A DNA stretch of 48,629 bases from positions 1-48,629 of the forward strand of contig DATLFI010000327.1 in NCBI GenBank assembly GCA_035524895.1. The letters are read 5' to 3'. Below are positions 1 through 8,799 of the stretch, in pieces (the first letter of the stretch is position 1; every line of letters begins with the position of its first letter). The translations under genes were made by a program, and so were the position numbers. Source of the DNA: DATLFI01 sp035524895 (GTDB taxonomy: Bacteria; Acidobacteriota; Thermoanaerobaculia; Multivoradales; Multivoraceae). The notes beneath the pieces were generated by a model, which made no database searches, had not been told where the DNA came from, and was given only the letters and a program-made list of their open reading frames with translations.

Positions 1-3000
1 GTCCTCGCCGCCGCGGGTCTGATGGCTTCGCTGATGGCAGCACCAGCGTTGGCCGACGGACCCGAGACGGGCATCATCCGCGGTAGCGTGAAGGATGCCC
101 AGGGGAATGCTCTGCCGGGCGTGGTCGTCACGCTCAGCGGCCCCCGCGGCTCGCAGGACGCGGTAACCGACAACTCTGGCTCGTACCGCTTCACGCTGCT
201 CGTGCCCGGTGACTACCGGGTACGTGCCGAAATGGAAGGCTTCCAGCCGGTCGAGGCGGGAGCGGCGGTCAGCGCTGGCGCGCAGGCGGAGGTCGCACTG
301 GTCCTCCGGCTCGGCACCAGCGAGGAGATCACCGTCACCTCGGAAGCCCCGATGGTCGACAAGTTCAACGTCACCGCGGGCGCGACCGTGAGCGCCTCGG
401 TCGGCGAGCAGACCGCGGGCTCGACCCGGACCTATTACGGGATCATCAACACCCTGCCCGGCGTCACCAACGACTCCGAGAACCAGGACATCCAGCAGAG
501 CCGGCCCTCGGTGAACGGCTCGCACTTCGCCGATCAGCAGGTGTTCATCGACGGCGTCGACACCAGCTTCGCGCGATTCGGCGGCAGCCGCGTGTTCCTG
601 CCCACCACCGCGGTCACCGAGGTGACCATGGAGGCGGGCGGATCGAGCGCCGAGTACGGCCGCAAGATCGGCTCGACCACGAACGTCATCGTCAAGTCGG
701 GCACCAACAAGTTCCACTTCGACGCAGCAGTGTCGCACCAGGACGTCGACTGGTCGTCCGACTACGACTCGCACGCCGAGCTGACGCGGCGCGAGGGCTT
801 CCCGCGTCCAGCCAACTTCCTCAAGCGCACCCCGATCGAGGAGGACAACACCACCACCGGTATCGAGTTCTCGGTCGGCGGCCCGCTCAAGCGTGACAAG
901 GCCTGGTTCTTCCTCGGCTGGTCGGAATTCGACTCCAGCGACATCGACAAGACCCTCAACCAGGATCCGGTCGACGTCTCGCTCAACACCGAGGCGCGCA
1001 TCGCCAAGCTGAACTTCCAGCCCGGCGCGGCGCACCAGCTCGCGGTGTCGTGGATCGACACCCCGGCTTCGCGCAACTACTTCAACCCCGAGTCGTTCGA
1101 CTACTGGACACCGACGCCGCACGTGGTCGACGGCAACCTGGGCAGCCTGAGCTGGAACTGGTCGATCTCGAGCGACTTCTTCCTCGAGACCAAGGCCGCC
1201 ATCCAGACCTCCGACGAGAACAAGTTCCTCGCCTGTGGCAGCACGGACGAGGCGGTCTGCATCGCGGCGAAGCAGCAGGACCGCGGACCCGACGGCAACG
1301 GCCCGCTGCGGTTCCCGTCGCCGCAAGACCACCCGTTCCTGCCGCCGGGCGCGCTCGGCGAGCACTACCCCGGCAACAACTACCGGGTCTACCTCGACAC
1401 CAACGACGACGGGTCCTGGCACAACGGCTGGATTCTCGACAACGGTTACGGCCTCAACGAGTTCCCGCGCGATCAGGCCAACGTGGCGCTTACCCAGTTC
1501 TGGGGCGCCAACCACGAGCTCAAGTACGGCATCGACTGGCAGCAAGTCGAGTGGCTGGGTGACGTGCGGCGGCCGGGCCTCTACAGCGGGCACGACTTCG
1601 ACGCGTTCAACCCGTTCGGCTACGCGGCCGCCACCGGCGGCATCGCGTTCCAGAACTGCGGCTTGGCTCGTCTCAACCCGGCGACCGTGAACCTGCTCAA
1701 CGCGCTCGGCATCCCGCAGGCGGTCTTCGGGCAGCCTGCCGGCCTCGGCGAGGTCTGCCTGTTCCGCGACTACAACGCCGCCTTCCTGCTGCCGCTGCTC
1801 GGCAGCGGCAACAGCCGCAACGAGGACCTCTCGTTCTACGTGCGCGATCGCTTCACCCTCGGCGATCACTGGACGTTCAACATCGGCGTGCGCTACGAGG
1901 ACATGCAGGGCGAGAACGACATCGGCCGTGTGGTGTTCGACGACCAGCACTTCTCGCCGCGCTTCGCGGTGAGCTACGACGTCAAGGGCAACGGTCGCCA
2001 GATCGTCTCGCTCAACGCGGGTCGGTACTTCGCCCAGCTCAACCAGCAGTGGACCAACCAGTGGCTGCAGGACAAGTGGGGCGGCTACGAGGAGTTCGAG
2101 GACTACCTGTTCTGCGACGCCCTGGACACCATCCTGGTGCCCGGCTGCGGCGGCAAGGTGGGCTACAACTTCTTCCTGCGCCGCATCATCCCGGGCGAGA
2201 TGTGGGACTACGTCGACCAGGGGATCATCGACAGCGACATCCGTCCCTACTACAAGGACGAGATCATCGCTGGCTACGAGTGGCAGTTCTCCCAGAACTG
2301 GGCTGTCGACGCCAAGGCGATCTTGTGGGAGCTCGGCGACATGATCGGCGCCGGCACCCAGCTCGGCCCCAACGGCGCGCAGTTCAACTACACGGCGAAC
2401 TACGCGGACTGGCAGGAGACCTTCCGCAAGTTGCGGGACGCGCGGGTAGCCAACGGGCTCGCGCCGGCGATCACCGACGAGACCATCAATGCGTTCGAGG
2501 AGGGGGTCAAGGAGTACAAGGCACTCCAGCTCCAGCTCAACCGGCGTTTCTCAAATGGCTACGCCTGGTACAACAACCTCACCTGGTCGGAGCTCGAGAC
2601 GACCGGCGCCGGCGCCTGGTGGAACAACACCAACAGCGACTACGGGCAGGACATCCACGTCCTCCTGACCGCCGAGAACATCACAGCCTGCCAGGCCAAC
2701 CAGGTCAACCGAATCAACCCGGTCGACTGCTCGGTGCTGACGCCGTTCATCGGCCAGTCGGTGTCCACGATCAACCGGCTGGGCAAGGAGCGGATCGACA
2801 GGCCGATCATCTTCAACTCGTTCGGCTACAAGGTCTGGACTCTCGGCACGCACGACGTCACGCTCGGTGGGCATCTCTCCGTCCAGAGCGGTGAGGCGTG
2901 GGCAAGGCGAGAGAGCGTCGGCAACATCATCCTGAGCGGCAACAACGCGCGCAGCGCTTCGGTCGGGCTCCAGGTAGAGCCGGTGGGTACGCGACGGCTC

Positions 3001-3204
3001 GACGACTTCTACCAGCTGAATCTGAGCGCTTCGTGGGGCTTCCCGCTCGGTGCCGGGCTGCGCGGCAACTTCCGGCTGGAGGGCCTCAACATCACCGACC
3101 AGCAGGATCTGCTGCACGTCGACAGCCGCGGCGAGGTGCGACCGGTTCGTCGCGACTTCCAGAGACCGCGCCAGTTCCGGGCGCTGTTCTCGATCAAGAT
3201 CTGA
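1..3204 (+). CDS. TonB-dependent receptor, Oar-like (5' partial)
   Basis: Outer-membrane receptor of the carboxypeptidase-regulatory-domain/TonB class, expected to take up a large ligand across the outer membrane; the substrate cannot be told from sequence. The reading frame is open from base 1 and the first codons already encode the hydrophobic core of a signal peptide ending in APALADG, so the true start lies just upstream and the ATG at 22 is probably internal. Residues about 17-76 form a beta-sandwich regulatory domain (GIIRGSVKDAQGNALPGVVV). A plug-like region follows (LPGVT, then VFIDGVDTS and SAEYGRKIGSTTNVIVKSGT), then a long barrel rich in alternating aromatic residues. The length of about 1067 aa is normal for the family. 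The protein ends in FSIKI rather than the usual terminal Phe. Tandem hairpins directly downstream end the transcript. Confidence 0.9.
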   Translation, partial: VLAAAGLMASLMAAPALADGPETGIIRGSVKDAQGNALPGVVVTLSGPRGSQDAVTDNSGSYRFTLLVPGDYRVRAEMEGFQPVEAGAAVSAGAQAEVALVLRLGTSEEITVTSEAPMVDKFNVTAGATVSASVGEQTAGSTRTYYGIINTLPGVTNDSENQDIQQSRPSVNGSHFADQQVFIDGVDTSFARFGGSRVFLPTTAVTEVTMEAGGSSAEYGRKIGSTTNVIVKSGTNKFHFDAAVSHQDVDWSSDYDSHAELTRREGFPRPANFLKRTPIEEDNTTTGIEFSVGGPLKRDKAWFFLGWSEFDSSDIDKTLNQDPVDVSLNTEARIAKLNFQPGAAHQLAVSWIDTPASRNYFNPESFDYWTPTPHVVDGNLGSLSWNWSISSDFFLETKAAIQTSDENKFLACGSTDEAVCIAAKQQDRGPDGNGPLRFPSPQDHPFLPPGALGEHYPGNNYRVYLDTNDDGSWHNGWILDNGYGLNEFPRDQANVALTQFWGANHELKYGIDWQQVEWLGDVRRPGLYSGHDFDAFNPFGYAAATGGIAFQNCGLARLNPATVNLLNALGIPQAVFGQPAGLGEVCLFRDYNAAFLLPLLGSGNSRNEDLSFYVRDRFTLGDHWTFNIGVRYEDMQGENDIGRVVFDDQHFSPRFAVSYDVKGNGRQIVSLNAGRYFAQLNQQWTNQWLQDKWGGYEEFEDYLFCDALDTILVPGCGGKVGYNFFLRRIIPGEMWDYVDQGIIDSDIRPYYKDEIIAGYEWQFSQNWAVDAKAILWELGDMIGAGTQLGPNGAQFNYTANYADWQETFRKLRDARVANGLAPAITDETINAFEEGVKEYKALQLQLNRRFSNGYAWYNNLTWSELETTGAGAWWNNTNSDYGQDIHVLLTAENITACQANQVNRINPVDCSVLTPFIGQSVSTINRLGKERIDRPIIFNSFGYKVWTLGTHDVTLGGHLSVQSGEAWARRESVGNIILSGNNARSASVGLQVEPVGTRRLDDFYQLNLSASWGFPLGAGLRGNFRLEGLNITDQQDLLHVDSRGEVRPVRRDFQRPRQFRALFSIKI

Positions 3205-3210
3205 ACGACC

Positions 3211-3240
3211 AGAGGAGGCGTTGGTACGAACGCCTCCTCT
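3211..3240 (+). terminator. Perfect 12-bp hairpin after the TonB receptor gene
   Basis: Arms AGAGGAGGCGTT and AACGCCTCCTCT around a 6-nt loop, starting 6 bases after the stop codon. There is no T tract, so alone it may serve mainly as a 3'-end stabiliser; the second hairpin 30 bases later carries the T run. Confidence 0.7.
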
Positions 3241-3270
3241 GATACGAGCTCGAAAGACTCGAAAGAATGG

Positions 3271-3305
3271 AGGAGGAGGCCTCGCGGCCTCCTCCTTTTT
3301 CTTTG
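3271..3305 (+). terminator. Rho-independent terminator
   Basis: Stem GGAGGAGGCC / GGCCTCCTCC with loop TCGC, followed directly by TTTTTCTTT. This is a textbook intrinsic terminator separating the receptor transcript from the downstream lipoprotein gene. Confidence 0.88.
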
Positions 3306-3360
3306 TGCGGGTGTTCCTTGTACTGGGAGCGCGGATAGGAGGCCCGGCAGTGAGGCAGCC

Positions 3361-5661
3361 GTGAGACGATGGGACCGGGAGGTCGTGGTGCGATCGGGGA
3401 CGGTCGTGCTGTCGGCGGTCTTGCTGGCGGCCTGCGGCGCCGGCGAGGGTGGCGACAGCGAGCCCGCGGCCGATCGGGTCGCCGAGCCCTCGAAGACGGG
3501 TCACGACCGCATGCACCGCGAGCTGGCCGCCATTCGCGAGCGCGCCGACGTCGAGAACCACTGGCAGGGAGCGGCGCGGGCTCGCGAGGCTACGGAGCGG
3601 CTGGAAGGCCTGCCGGCGAACGCCGATCCGCTGGCTCGCTGGGCTCGGCTCCACGAGGTTGCCGAGCACGACCTGCGCCTCGGCCACGAGGAGAGAGCGA
3701 TCGAGCGCTTCGCTGCCGCCCACGAGCTGCTGCCCGTGCTCGGTGAACGGCTCGATGTGTCGCAGCGCTTCCGCACCGCTTTCCGACTCGGGGTGGCCTG
3801 GCTCCGCCTCGGCGAGACGCGCAACTGCGCACGCGGGCACGTCGCGGAGAGCTGCATCCTGCCCTTGCGAGGCGGCGGCCTCCACGCGGATACCGAGGGT
3901 TCGCGACGGGCGCTCGCCTACCTGGAGGAGGCGACCCGGCTCGTGCCACCGAGCTCTCCGCTGCGGCTCAAGGCGAGCTGGTTGATCAACATCGCAGCGA
4001 TGACTCTCGGCGAGTACCCCCAAGGAGTGCCGCCGGAGCACCGTCTGCCGCTCGACGTCTTCGACAGCGCGGAGCCCTTCCCTCGCTTCGAGAATGTGGC
4101 ACCCTCCGCCGGGATCCACGACCTCGACTTGTTCGGCGGCGTGGTCATCGACGACTTCGACGGCGACGAGCACCTCGACATCGTGGTCACCACGTTCGAC
4201 CTCGCGGCCGAGTCGCGGTACTACCGAGGCGACGGGAAGGGCGGCTTCACGCTGCGCACCACCGAGGCGGGTCTGGACGGTCTGTGGGGCGGGCTCAACC
4301 TGGTGCAGGCCGACTACGACAACGACGGCGACCTCGACCTCTACGTTCTACGCGGCGCGTGGCTCTACACCGCGGGTCGTCATCCCAACTCGCTCCTGCG
4401 CAACGACGGTCGTGGCACCTTCACCGACGTCACCTTCGCCGCAGGCCTGGGCGAGGTGCACTACCCGACGCAGACCGCGGCGTGGGCCGACTTCGACCTC
4501 GACGGCCACGTCGACCTCTTCGTCGGCAACGAGCACGGCGATGGCCGGAGCAGCTTCGGCCTCGAGGGCGAGGAGGGCGCCGCCGCCGCGTTCGAGGCGC
4601 CGAGTCAGCTCTTTCGCAACAACGGCGACGGCACCTTCACCGACGTCGCCGCGACCGCCGGCGTCGACTTGCGTGCCTTCGTCAAGGGCGTGGTGTGGGG
4701 CGACTACGACGGCGATCGCTACCCGGATCTCTACGTCTCGGTGCTCGGCGGCCCGAACCGCCTGTTCCGCAACCAGGGTGACGGCACGTTCGTCGACGTC
4801 GCTGTGGAGCTTGGCGTGACCGAGCCGATCCAGAGCTTCCCGGCCTGGTTCTTCGACTACGACAACGACGGCGCGCTCGATCTCTTCGTGGCGAGCTACC
4901 GAGGAGCGGAGGACTCGGTGGCGCTGGTCGCTGCGAGCGCGCTCGGGGTCGAGATCCCGTACGAGCTGCCGCGGCTCTATCGCAACGACGGCCGAGGCGG
5001 CTTCATCGATGTCTCGCGGCAGGCCGGCCTCGATCGGCTGCACCTCGCCATGGGCGCGAACTTCGGTGACGCCGACGGCGACGGCTGGCTCGACTTCTAC
5101 CTCGGCACGGGCTATCCCGACTACGAGGGATTGGTGCCCAACGTGCTCTACCGCAACCTGGGTGACGGCCGGTTCGTCGACGTCACCTGGGCCGCGGGGG
5201 TCGGCCACCTCCAGAAGGGCCATGCCGTCGCTTTCGCCGACATCGACGAGGACGGCGACCTCGACCTCTACGCGCAGATGGGTGGAGCCTTCCCTGGCGA
5301 CGGCGCGGCCGATGCGCTGTTTCGCAATCCGGGCGTCGCCGGCCATCGGTGGGTCTCGCTGCGCCTGGTCGGAACCCGTTCCAACCGCGCGGCGATCGGG
5401 ACGCGGCTGCGCCTCGACGTCGTCGACGCTCGAGGGAAGCGCCGCTCCATCCATCGGGAGGTCACGAGTGGCGGCAGCTTCGGCGCGAACCCGCTGCGGC
5501 AGACCATCGGGCTGGGCGACGCTGCACGCCTGGAGCGGCTGGAGGTCTACTGGCCCGCGAGCGACGCGCGTCAGGTCTTCGAGGACGTTCCGCTCGACGG
5601 CGCGTACCTCGTGGTCGAGGGCGGGAACGCGCTCGAGGCCTTGCGGCCGCCGACCGAGTGA
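3361..5661 (+). CDS. TPR-FG-GAP/ASPIC-UnbV (CRTAC1-like) lipoprotein
   Basis: Predicted surface or periplasmic lipoprotein of 766 aa. A GTG start gives a lipoprotein signal with lipobox LLAAC (Cys25). Residues about 45-220 are helical and TPR-like, including the segment NCARGHVAESCILPLRGGG. Residues about 235-660 hold repeated FG-GAP/VCBS blades with Ca-binding loops such as DFDGDEHLD, DYDNDGDLD and DADGDGWLD. The C-terminal 80 residues match an ASPIC/UnbV domain (VTSGGSFGANPLRQTIGLG). Such proteins are thought to form beta-propellers; their biochemical role is unknown. It combines in one chain the two modules that the genes at 5717-11881 encode separately. It is convergent with the TPR gene that follows. 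Confidence 0.85.
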   Translation: MRRWDREVVVRSGTVVLSAVLLAACGAGEGGDSEPAADRVAEPSKTGHDRMHRELAAIRERADVENHWQGAARAREATERLEGLPANADPLARWARLHEVAEHDLRLGHEERAIERFAAAHELLPVLGERLDVSQRFRTAFRLGVAWLRLGETRNCARGHVAESCILPLRGGGLHADTEGSRRALAYLEEATRLVPPSSPLRLKASWLINIAAMTLGEYPQGVPPEHRLPLDVFDSAEPFPRFENVAPSAGIHDLDLFGGVVIDDFDGDEHLDIVVTTFDLAAESRYYRGDGKGGFTLRTTEAGLDGLWGGLNLVQADYDNDGDLDLYVLRGAWLYTAGRHPNSLLRNDGRGTFTDVTFAAGLGEVHYPTQTAAWADFDLDGHVDLFVGNEHGDGRSSFGLEGEEGAAAAFEAPSQLFRNNGDGTFTDVAATAGVDLRAFVKGVVWGDYDGDRYPDLYVSVLGGPNRLFRNQGDGTFVDVAVELGVTEPIQSFPAWFFDYDNDGALDLFVASYRGAEDSVALVAASALGVEIPYELPRLYRNDGRGGFIDVSRQAGLDRLHLAMGANFGDADGDGWLDFYLGTGYPDYEGLVPNVLYRNLGDGRFVDVTWAAGVGHLQKGHAVAFADIDEDGDLDLYAQMGGAFPGDGAADALFRNPGVAGHRWVSLRLVGTRSNRAAIGTRLRLDVVDARGKRRSIHREVTSGGSFGANPLRQTIGLGDAARLERLEVYWPASDARQVFEDVPLDGAYLVVEGGNALEALRPPTE

Positions 5662-5716
5662 CCTTCGAGGATCCGTTCGGCAACTGGTTCAGTATGACCC
5701 AGCACCGCGGACGGGG

Positions 5717-6952
5717 TCAGACACCCTCGGCAGGTACGCCCAGACCAGCCAGCAGGCGGCGGGCCCGTGGGTCGTCGGGCGCCAGCTCGAGGGCAGCGCT
5801 CGCCTCGCTTCGGGCGGCCTCGAGCTGCCCGAGTGCAGAGTAGGCCATCGCCAGGGCGAGACGCGCATCGGCGCTCGCAGGGCGTACCTTCACCGCGGCT
5901 TCCAGCGACTCGCGGGCCTGCTCGTAGCGGCCTGTGCGCCCGTAGAGCACACCCAGGTCGTAGCTCGCATCGTAGTGCTGCGGGTCGTACTCGAGAACGC
6001 TCCGGTACAGCGCTTCGGCCTCGTCGACCCGTCCCGCGGCGAGCAGCGCGTTCGCCGTCTTGATCGTGGCCTGCAGGTCCTGGCGATTCTCGAGCACCCT
6101 GCGCAACAGGGCGTCCGACGGACGCGCAGGTCGGGTGCCCTGCTCGAGACCACGCAGCAGCTCCGCGGCGCGGTCGGTGCGGCCGAGGTCCCGGTACGCG
6201 GTGGCGAGCAGGTAGCGTGTCTCGGCATGCTCCGGCGCCAGCCGTAGAGCGCGCTCGAGATGCTCGATCGCACTCTGGTGCGCGCCGAGCCGCAGCTCGA
6301 CCTTGCCGAGACCCAGCGCCCCCCACGGTTCCTCGGAGCCGCCGCTCGCGATTCCGGAGAAGACGGCGCGAGCCTCCGTGGGCCGATCCGCAGTGAGCAA
6401 GAGGTCGCCTAGCCTGCTCCGAGCGGGCAGGTAGTCCGGTCTCAGCTCGAGGACCGTTCGCAGCAGCCCGATCGCGCTCTCCAGCTCGCCCCGCTCCGCG
6501 GCGAGCAGGGCGAGGTGGTAGGGCCACTCGGGATCTCGAGAGTCGAGGGCTCGCGCCAGCTCGTAGCAACGCCTTGCCGACTCCAGGTAATGGTGCGCGT
6601 TGTAGAGACGCCCGAGCTCGCCGACGGCGGTGGCCGTGCGCTCGCTCTCCGCCCGCGCGAGCGCCACCTCGAGGCTCTGGCGCAGGCGAGGATCGAGGCC
6701 TTCGGGGTCCTCGATCCGGGGCAGCTCCAGCCCGCGTTCGAGAGCCTCCCCCGTCGTCGCGTCGCCGCCCCGTCCTGTCGCGAAGTGCAGAGTCGCGAAG
6801 GTGCCGAGAGCAACGGCTGTGAGGGCACCGACGACGGCGATCGTTCGCGACCATCCGTGGCGCGCGGGGCCAGCCCGTGGGCGGTCGGACCTCGAGCCCG
6901 GGGACCGCCTCGTTACGGCCGTTCGACCTCGCTGGACGGTTCGGCGGCTCAT
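5717..6952 (-). CDS. TPR-repeat protein, membrane-anchored (module A)
   Basis: A 411-aa protein with a basic N-terminus, one hydrophobic segment (about residues 37-58, WSRTIAVVGALTAVALGTF) that is probably a signal anchor, and then tandem TPR units up to the C-terminus (for example HYDASYDLGVLYGRTGRYEQ). TPRs are protein-binding scaffolds. The ATG at 6952 overlaps the stop of the upstream ASPIC gene as ATGA, implying translational coupling and a common job. It carries the same WPYHL TPR motif as the module B partner at 10571. No enzymatic motif is visible. Confidence 0.82.
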   Translation of the reverse strand: MSRRTVQRGRTAVTRRSPGSRSDRPRAGPARHGWSRTIAVVGALTAVALGTFATLHFATGRGGDATTGEALERGLELPRIEDPEGLDPRLRQSLEVALARAESERTATAVGELGRLYNAHHYLESARRCYELARALDSRDPEWPYHLALLAAERGELESAIGLLRTVLELRPDYLPARSRLGDLLLTADRPTEARAVFSGIASGGSEEPWGALGLGKVELRLGAHQSAIEHLERALRLAPEHAETRYLLATAYRDLGRTDRAAELLRGLEQGTRPARPSDALLRRVLENRQDLQATIKTANALLAAGRVDEAEALYRSVLEYDPQHYDASYDLGVLYGRTGRYEQARESLEAAVKVRPASADARLALAMAYSALGQLEAARSEASAALELAPDDPRARRLLAGLGVPAEGV

Positions 6953-8727
6953 CGCGGCTCCCGGCTCGCATCGTTCGCGAGGACGGAGGGAGGAGACGCT
7001 CGCTGCACGCGCAGCGTGCGATCGACCGGAAGATCTCGCAGCTCTAGCGTCGCCCCATCGGGCCACCTCACCCGTAGCCACGACACCCGCTGCGAGCTCC
7101 CGAGGCCGAAGTGCGCGCGGGGGTCGTTGCTCGCGCCGTAGGAGTAGCTCGGCTGCAGCAGCCGGCGCTGGCGCGAGCCCGCTGCCTCGAGCGAGAGCTC
7201 GGCACCCAGCGCTCCGGCCGGCCGTGTGCGGTCTTCGACGGCGACCACGACCGCGCGCCGTCCCGCCTGCTCGTTGCGCAGCAGCCGGGCCGGGCCGTCG
7301 TTGTTCGCCACCACGACGTCGAGGTCGCCGTCCTCGTCGAGATCGCCGAACGCGGCGCCGCGACTCACCTCGAGCGTGCCGAGACAGTCGCCGCTGGTTG
7401 CCGTGACGTCTCGGTAGCGCCCCGACTCTCCGCGCAGCAGCAGCTTCGGCTCGCGGTAGTCGGGCAGCGCGTCGGGGCCCGGTTTGACCTTGCCGTTGGC
7501 GACGAAGACATCGAGCCGGCCGTCGTGGTCGAAGTCCAGGAACCCGGTGCCGAAGCCGGTGTAGGGAAGGCTCACGGTGCCGAGGCCCAGCGAATCCGTG
7601 ACGTCGCGGAAGACACCGCCACCTTCGTTGCTGTAGTAGGTGTTGCTCTCGCCCGCCAGATGGGTCACGAACAGATCCCAATCGCCGTCCCCGTCGGGAT
7701 CACCGATTGCGATGCCCATGCTCGCCTCGGGGCGGCCGAGCTCGTCGAGCGCCGCGCCCCGCAGCAGCGCCTCCTCGCGGAAGGTGCCATCGCGCTGGTT
7801 GATCCAGAGGTGGTTCGCCATCTGGTCGTTGGCGACGTAGAGGTCGACCCAGCCGTCGCCGTCCAGATCGGCGGCGACCACGCCGAGGCAGGCACCACGA
7901 GCGGCCCGGATGCCCGCAGTCTCGCTGACGTCGGTGAAGGTGCCGTTGCCGTCGTTGCGCAGCAGGGTGTCGGGCGTCGGCGGGTACTCGGAGGGGTTGC
8001 AGTAGCCGCGCTTGCCGTGGAAGCCGAGGCACTCCTTCTCGCGCGCCGGCGACCAGTCGACGTAGTGGCAGACGAAGAGGTCGAGGTGTCCATCGCGGTC
8101 GAAGTCGAGGAACGTGGCGGCCGCCGCGTAGCCGGGATCGGCGGCACCGGCGGCCACGGTCACGTCCTCGAAGGCGCCGTTGCCCAGGTTGCGGTAGAGC
8201 GTGTTGGACCCGAGGGCGGTTACGTAGAGGTCGGTCCAGCCGTCGCCGTCGTAGTCGCCCGCCAGCGCTCCGGTGCCATAGCCCCTACCTTCGACGCGCG
8301 CTTGCACGGTGCGGTCCTCGAACGTGCCATCGCCCCGGTTGCGGTAGAGCCGGTTGCCGTCCGTGGCGACCCTCGGCGACGGGGGCAGCGATCCCGACTG
8401 CACGAGGTAGACGTCGAGCCAGCCATCGCCGTCGTAGTCGAGCAGCGCCACCCCGGCGTGCATCAGCTCGGGGTACCAGAACTCGCCGCGTGCTCCGTTG
8501 CGGTGCGCGAAGCTCAAGCCCGCGGCGTCGGTGGCATCCAGGAACGCCGTGCGAACCGGCCGTTCGATCGAGTCCACCCCAGGCAGTCCCGCGACACCCG
8601 CGTCGACCTCGCCGCACGCCCAGGCCGCGAAGGCCGGTGCGAGCCAGATCGACCGCGGGCCCCATCCGGAACGGCGGAGGCGCTTCGGTCCGCGAAGCAC
8701 CCCCGTGGGACCACTTCGCCGCTGCAT
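6949..8727 (-). CDS. CRTAC1-family FG-GAP/ASPIC-UnbV lipoprotein (module A)
   Basis: Predicted lipoprotein of 592 aa (lipobox AAWAC, Cys38, after an arginine-rich leader). The body is a run of FG-GAP/VCBS blades (DYDGDGWLDVY, DFDRDGHLDLF, DLDGDGWVDLY, DLDEDGDLDVV) and a C-terminal ASPIC/UnbV domain (PSYSYGASNDPRAHFGLG). The start is uncertain: ATG at 8727 is used here, but GTG at 8751 adds eight residues, and neither has a strong Shine-Dalgarno sequence. It runs divergently from the paralogue at 8800, leaving only 72 bases (48 if the GTG is used) for both promoters. Its stop overlaps the TPR gene start. Function is unknown; extracytoplasmic binding or structural role is inferred from family and signal. 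Confidence 0.85.
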   Translation of the reverse strand: MQRRSGPTGVLRGPKRLRRSGWGPRSIWLAPAFAAWACGEVDAGVAGLPGVDSIERPVRTAFLDATDAAGLSFAHRNGARGEFWYPELMHAGVALLDYDGDGWLDVYLVQSGSLPPSPRVATDGNRLYRNRGDGTFEDRTVQARVEGRGYGTGALAGDYDGDGWTDLYVTALGSNTLYRNLGNGAFEDVTVAAGAADPGYAAAATFLDFDRDGHLDLFVCHYVDWSPAREKECLGFHGKRGYCNPSEYPPTPDTLLRNDGNGTFTDVSETAGIRAARGACLGVVAADLDGDGWVDLYVANDQMANHLWINQRDGTFREEALLRGAALDELGRPEASMGIAIGDPDGDGDWDLFVTHLAGESNTYYSNEGGGVFRDVTDSLGLGTVSLPYTGFGTGFLDFDHDGRLDVFVANGKVKPGPDALPDYREPKLLLRGESGRYRDVTATSGDCLGTLEVSRGAAFGDLDEDGDLDVVVANNDGPARLLRNEQAGRRAVVVAVEDRTRPAGALGAELSLEAAGSRQRRLLQPSYSYGASNDPRAHFGLGSSQRVSWLRVRWPDGATLELRDLPVDRTLRVQRASPPSVLANDASREPR

Positions 8728-8799
8728 GGAAGACTGCCGGGAAGTGTACACCTCTCGCGGCCACGTGGCGGACCTTGCCGGACCTGCGAGAATGCCGGC

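Noticed and set aside
2551..4173. 540-codon open frame on the minus strand opposite the TonB receptor and lipoprotein genes
   Set aside because: It crosses two real genes and the terminator; its translation is Arg/Ala/Asp-rich low complexity with no domain, a typical high-GC antisense shadow.
4100..5300. Repeated DNA strings such as GACGGCGACCTCGAC suggesting a tandem repeat array
   Set aside because: They are the codons of FG-GAP calcium-binding loops, explained by protein repeats.
5695..5719. TGACCC...GGGTCA hairpin between convergent genes as a terminator
   Set aside because: Six-bp arms, 13-nt loop, no T run, and it overlaps a stop codon; too weak.
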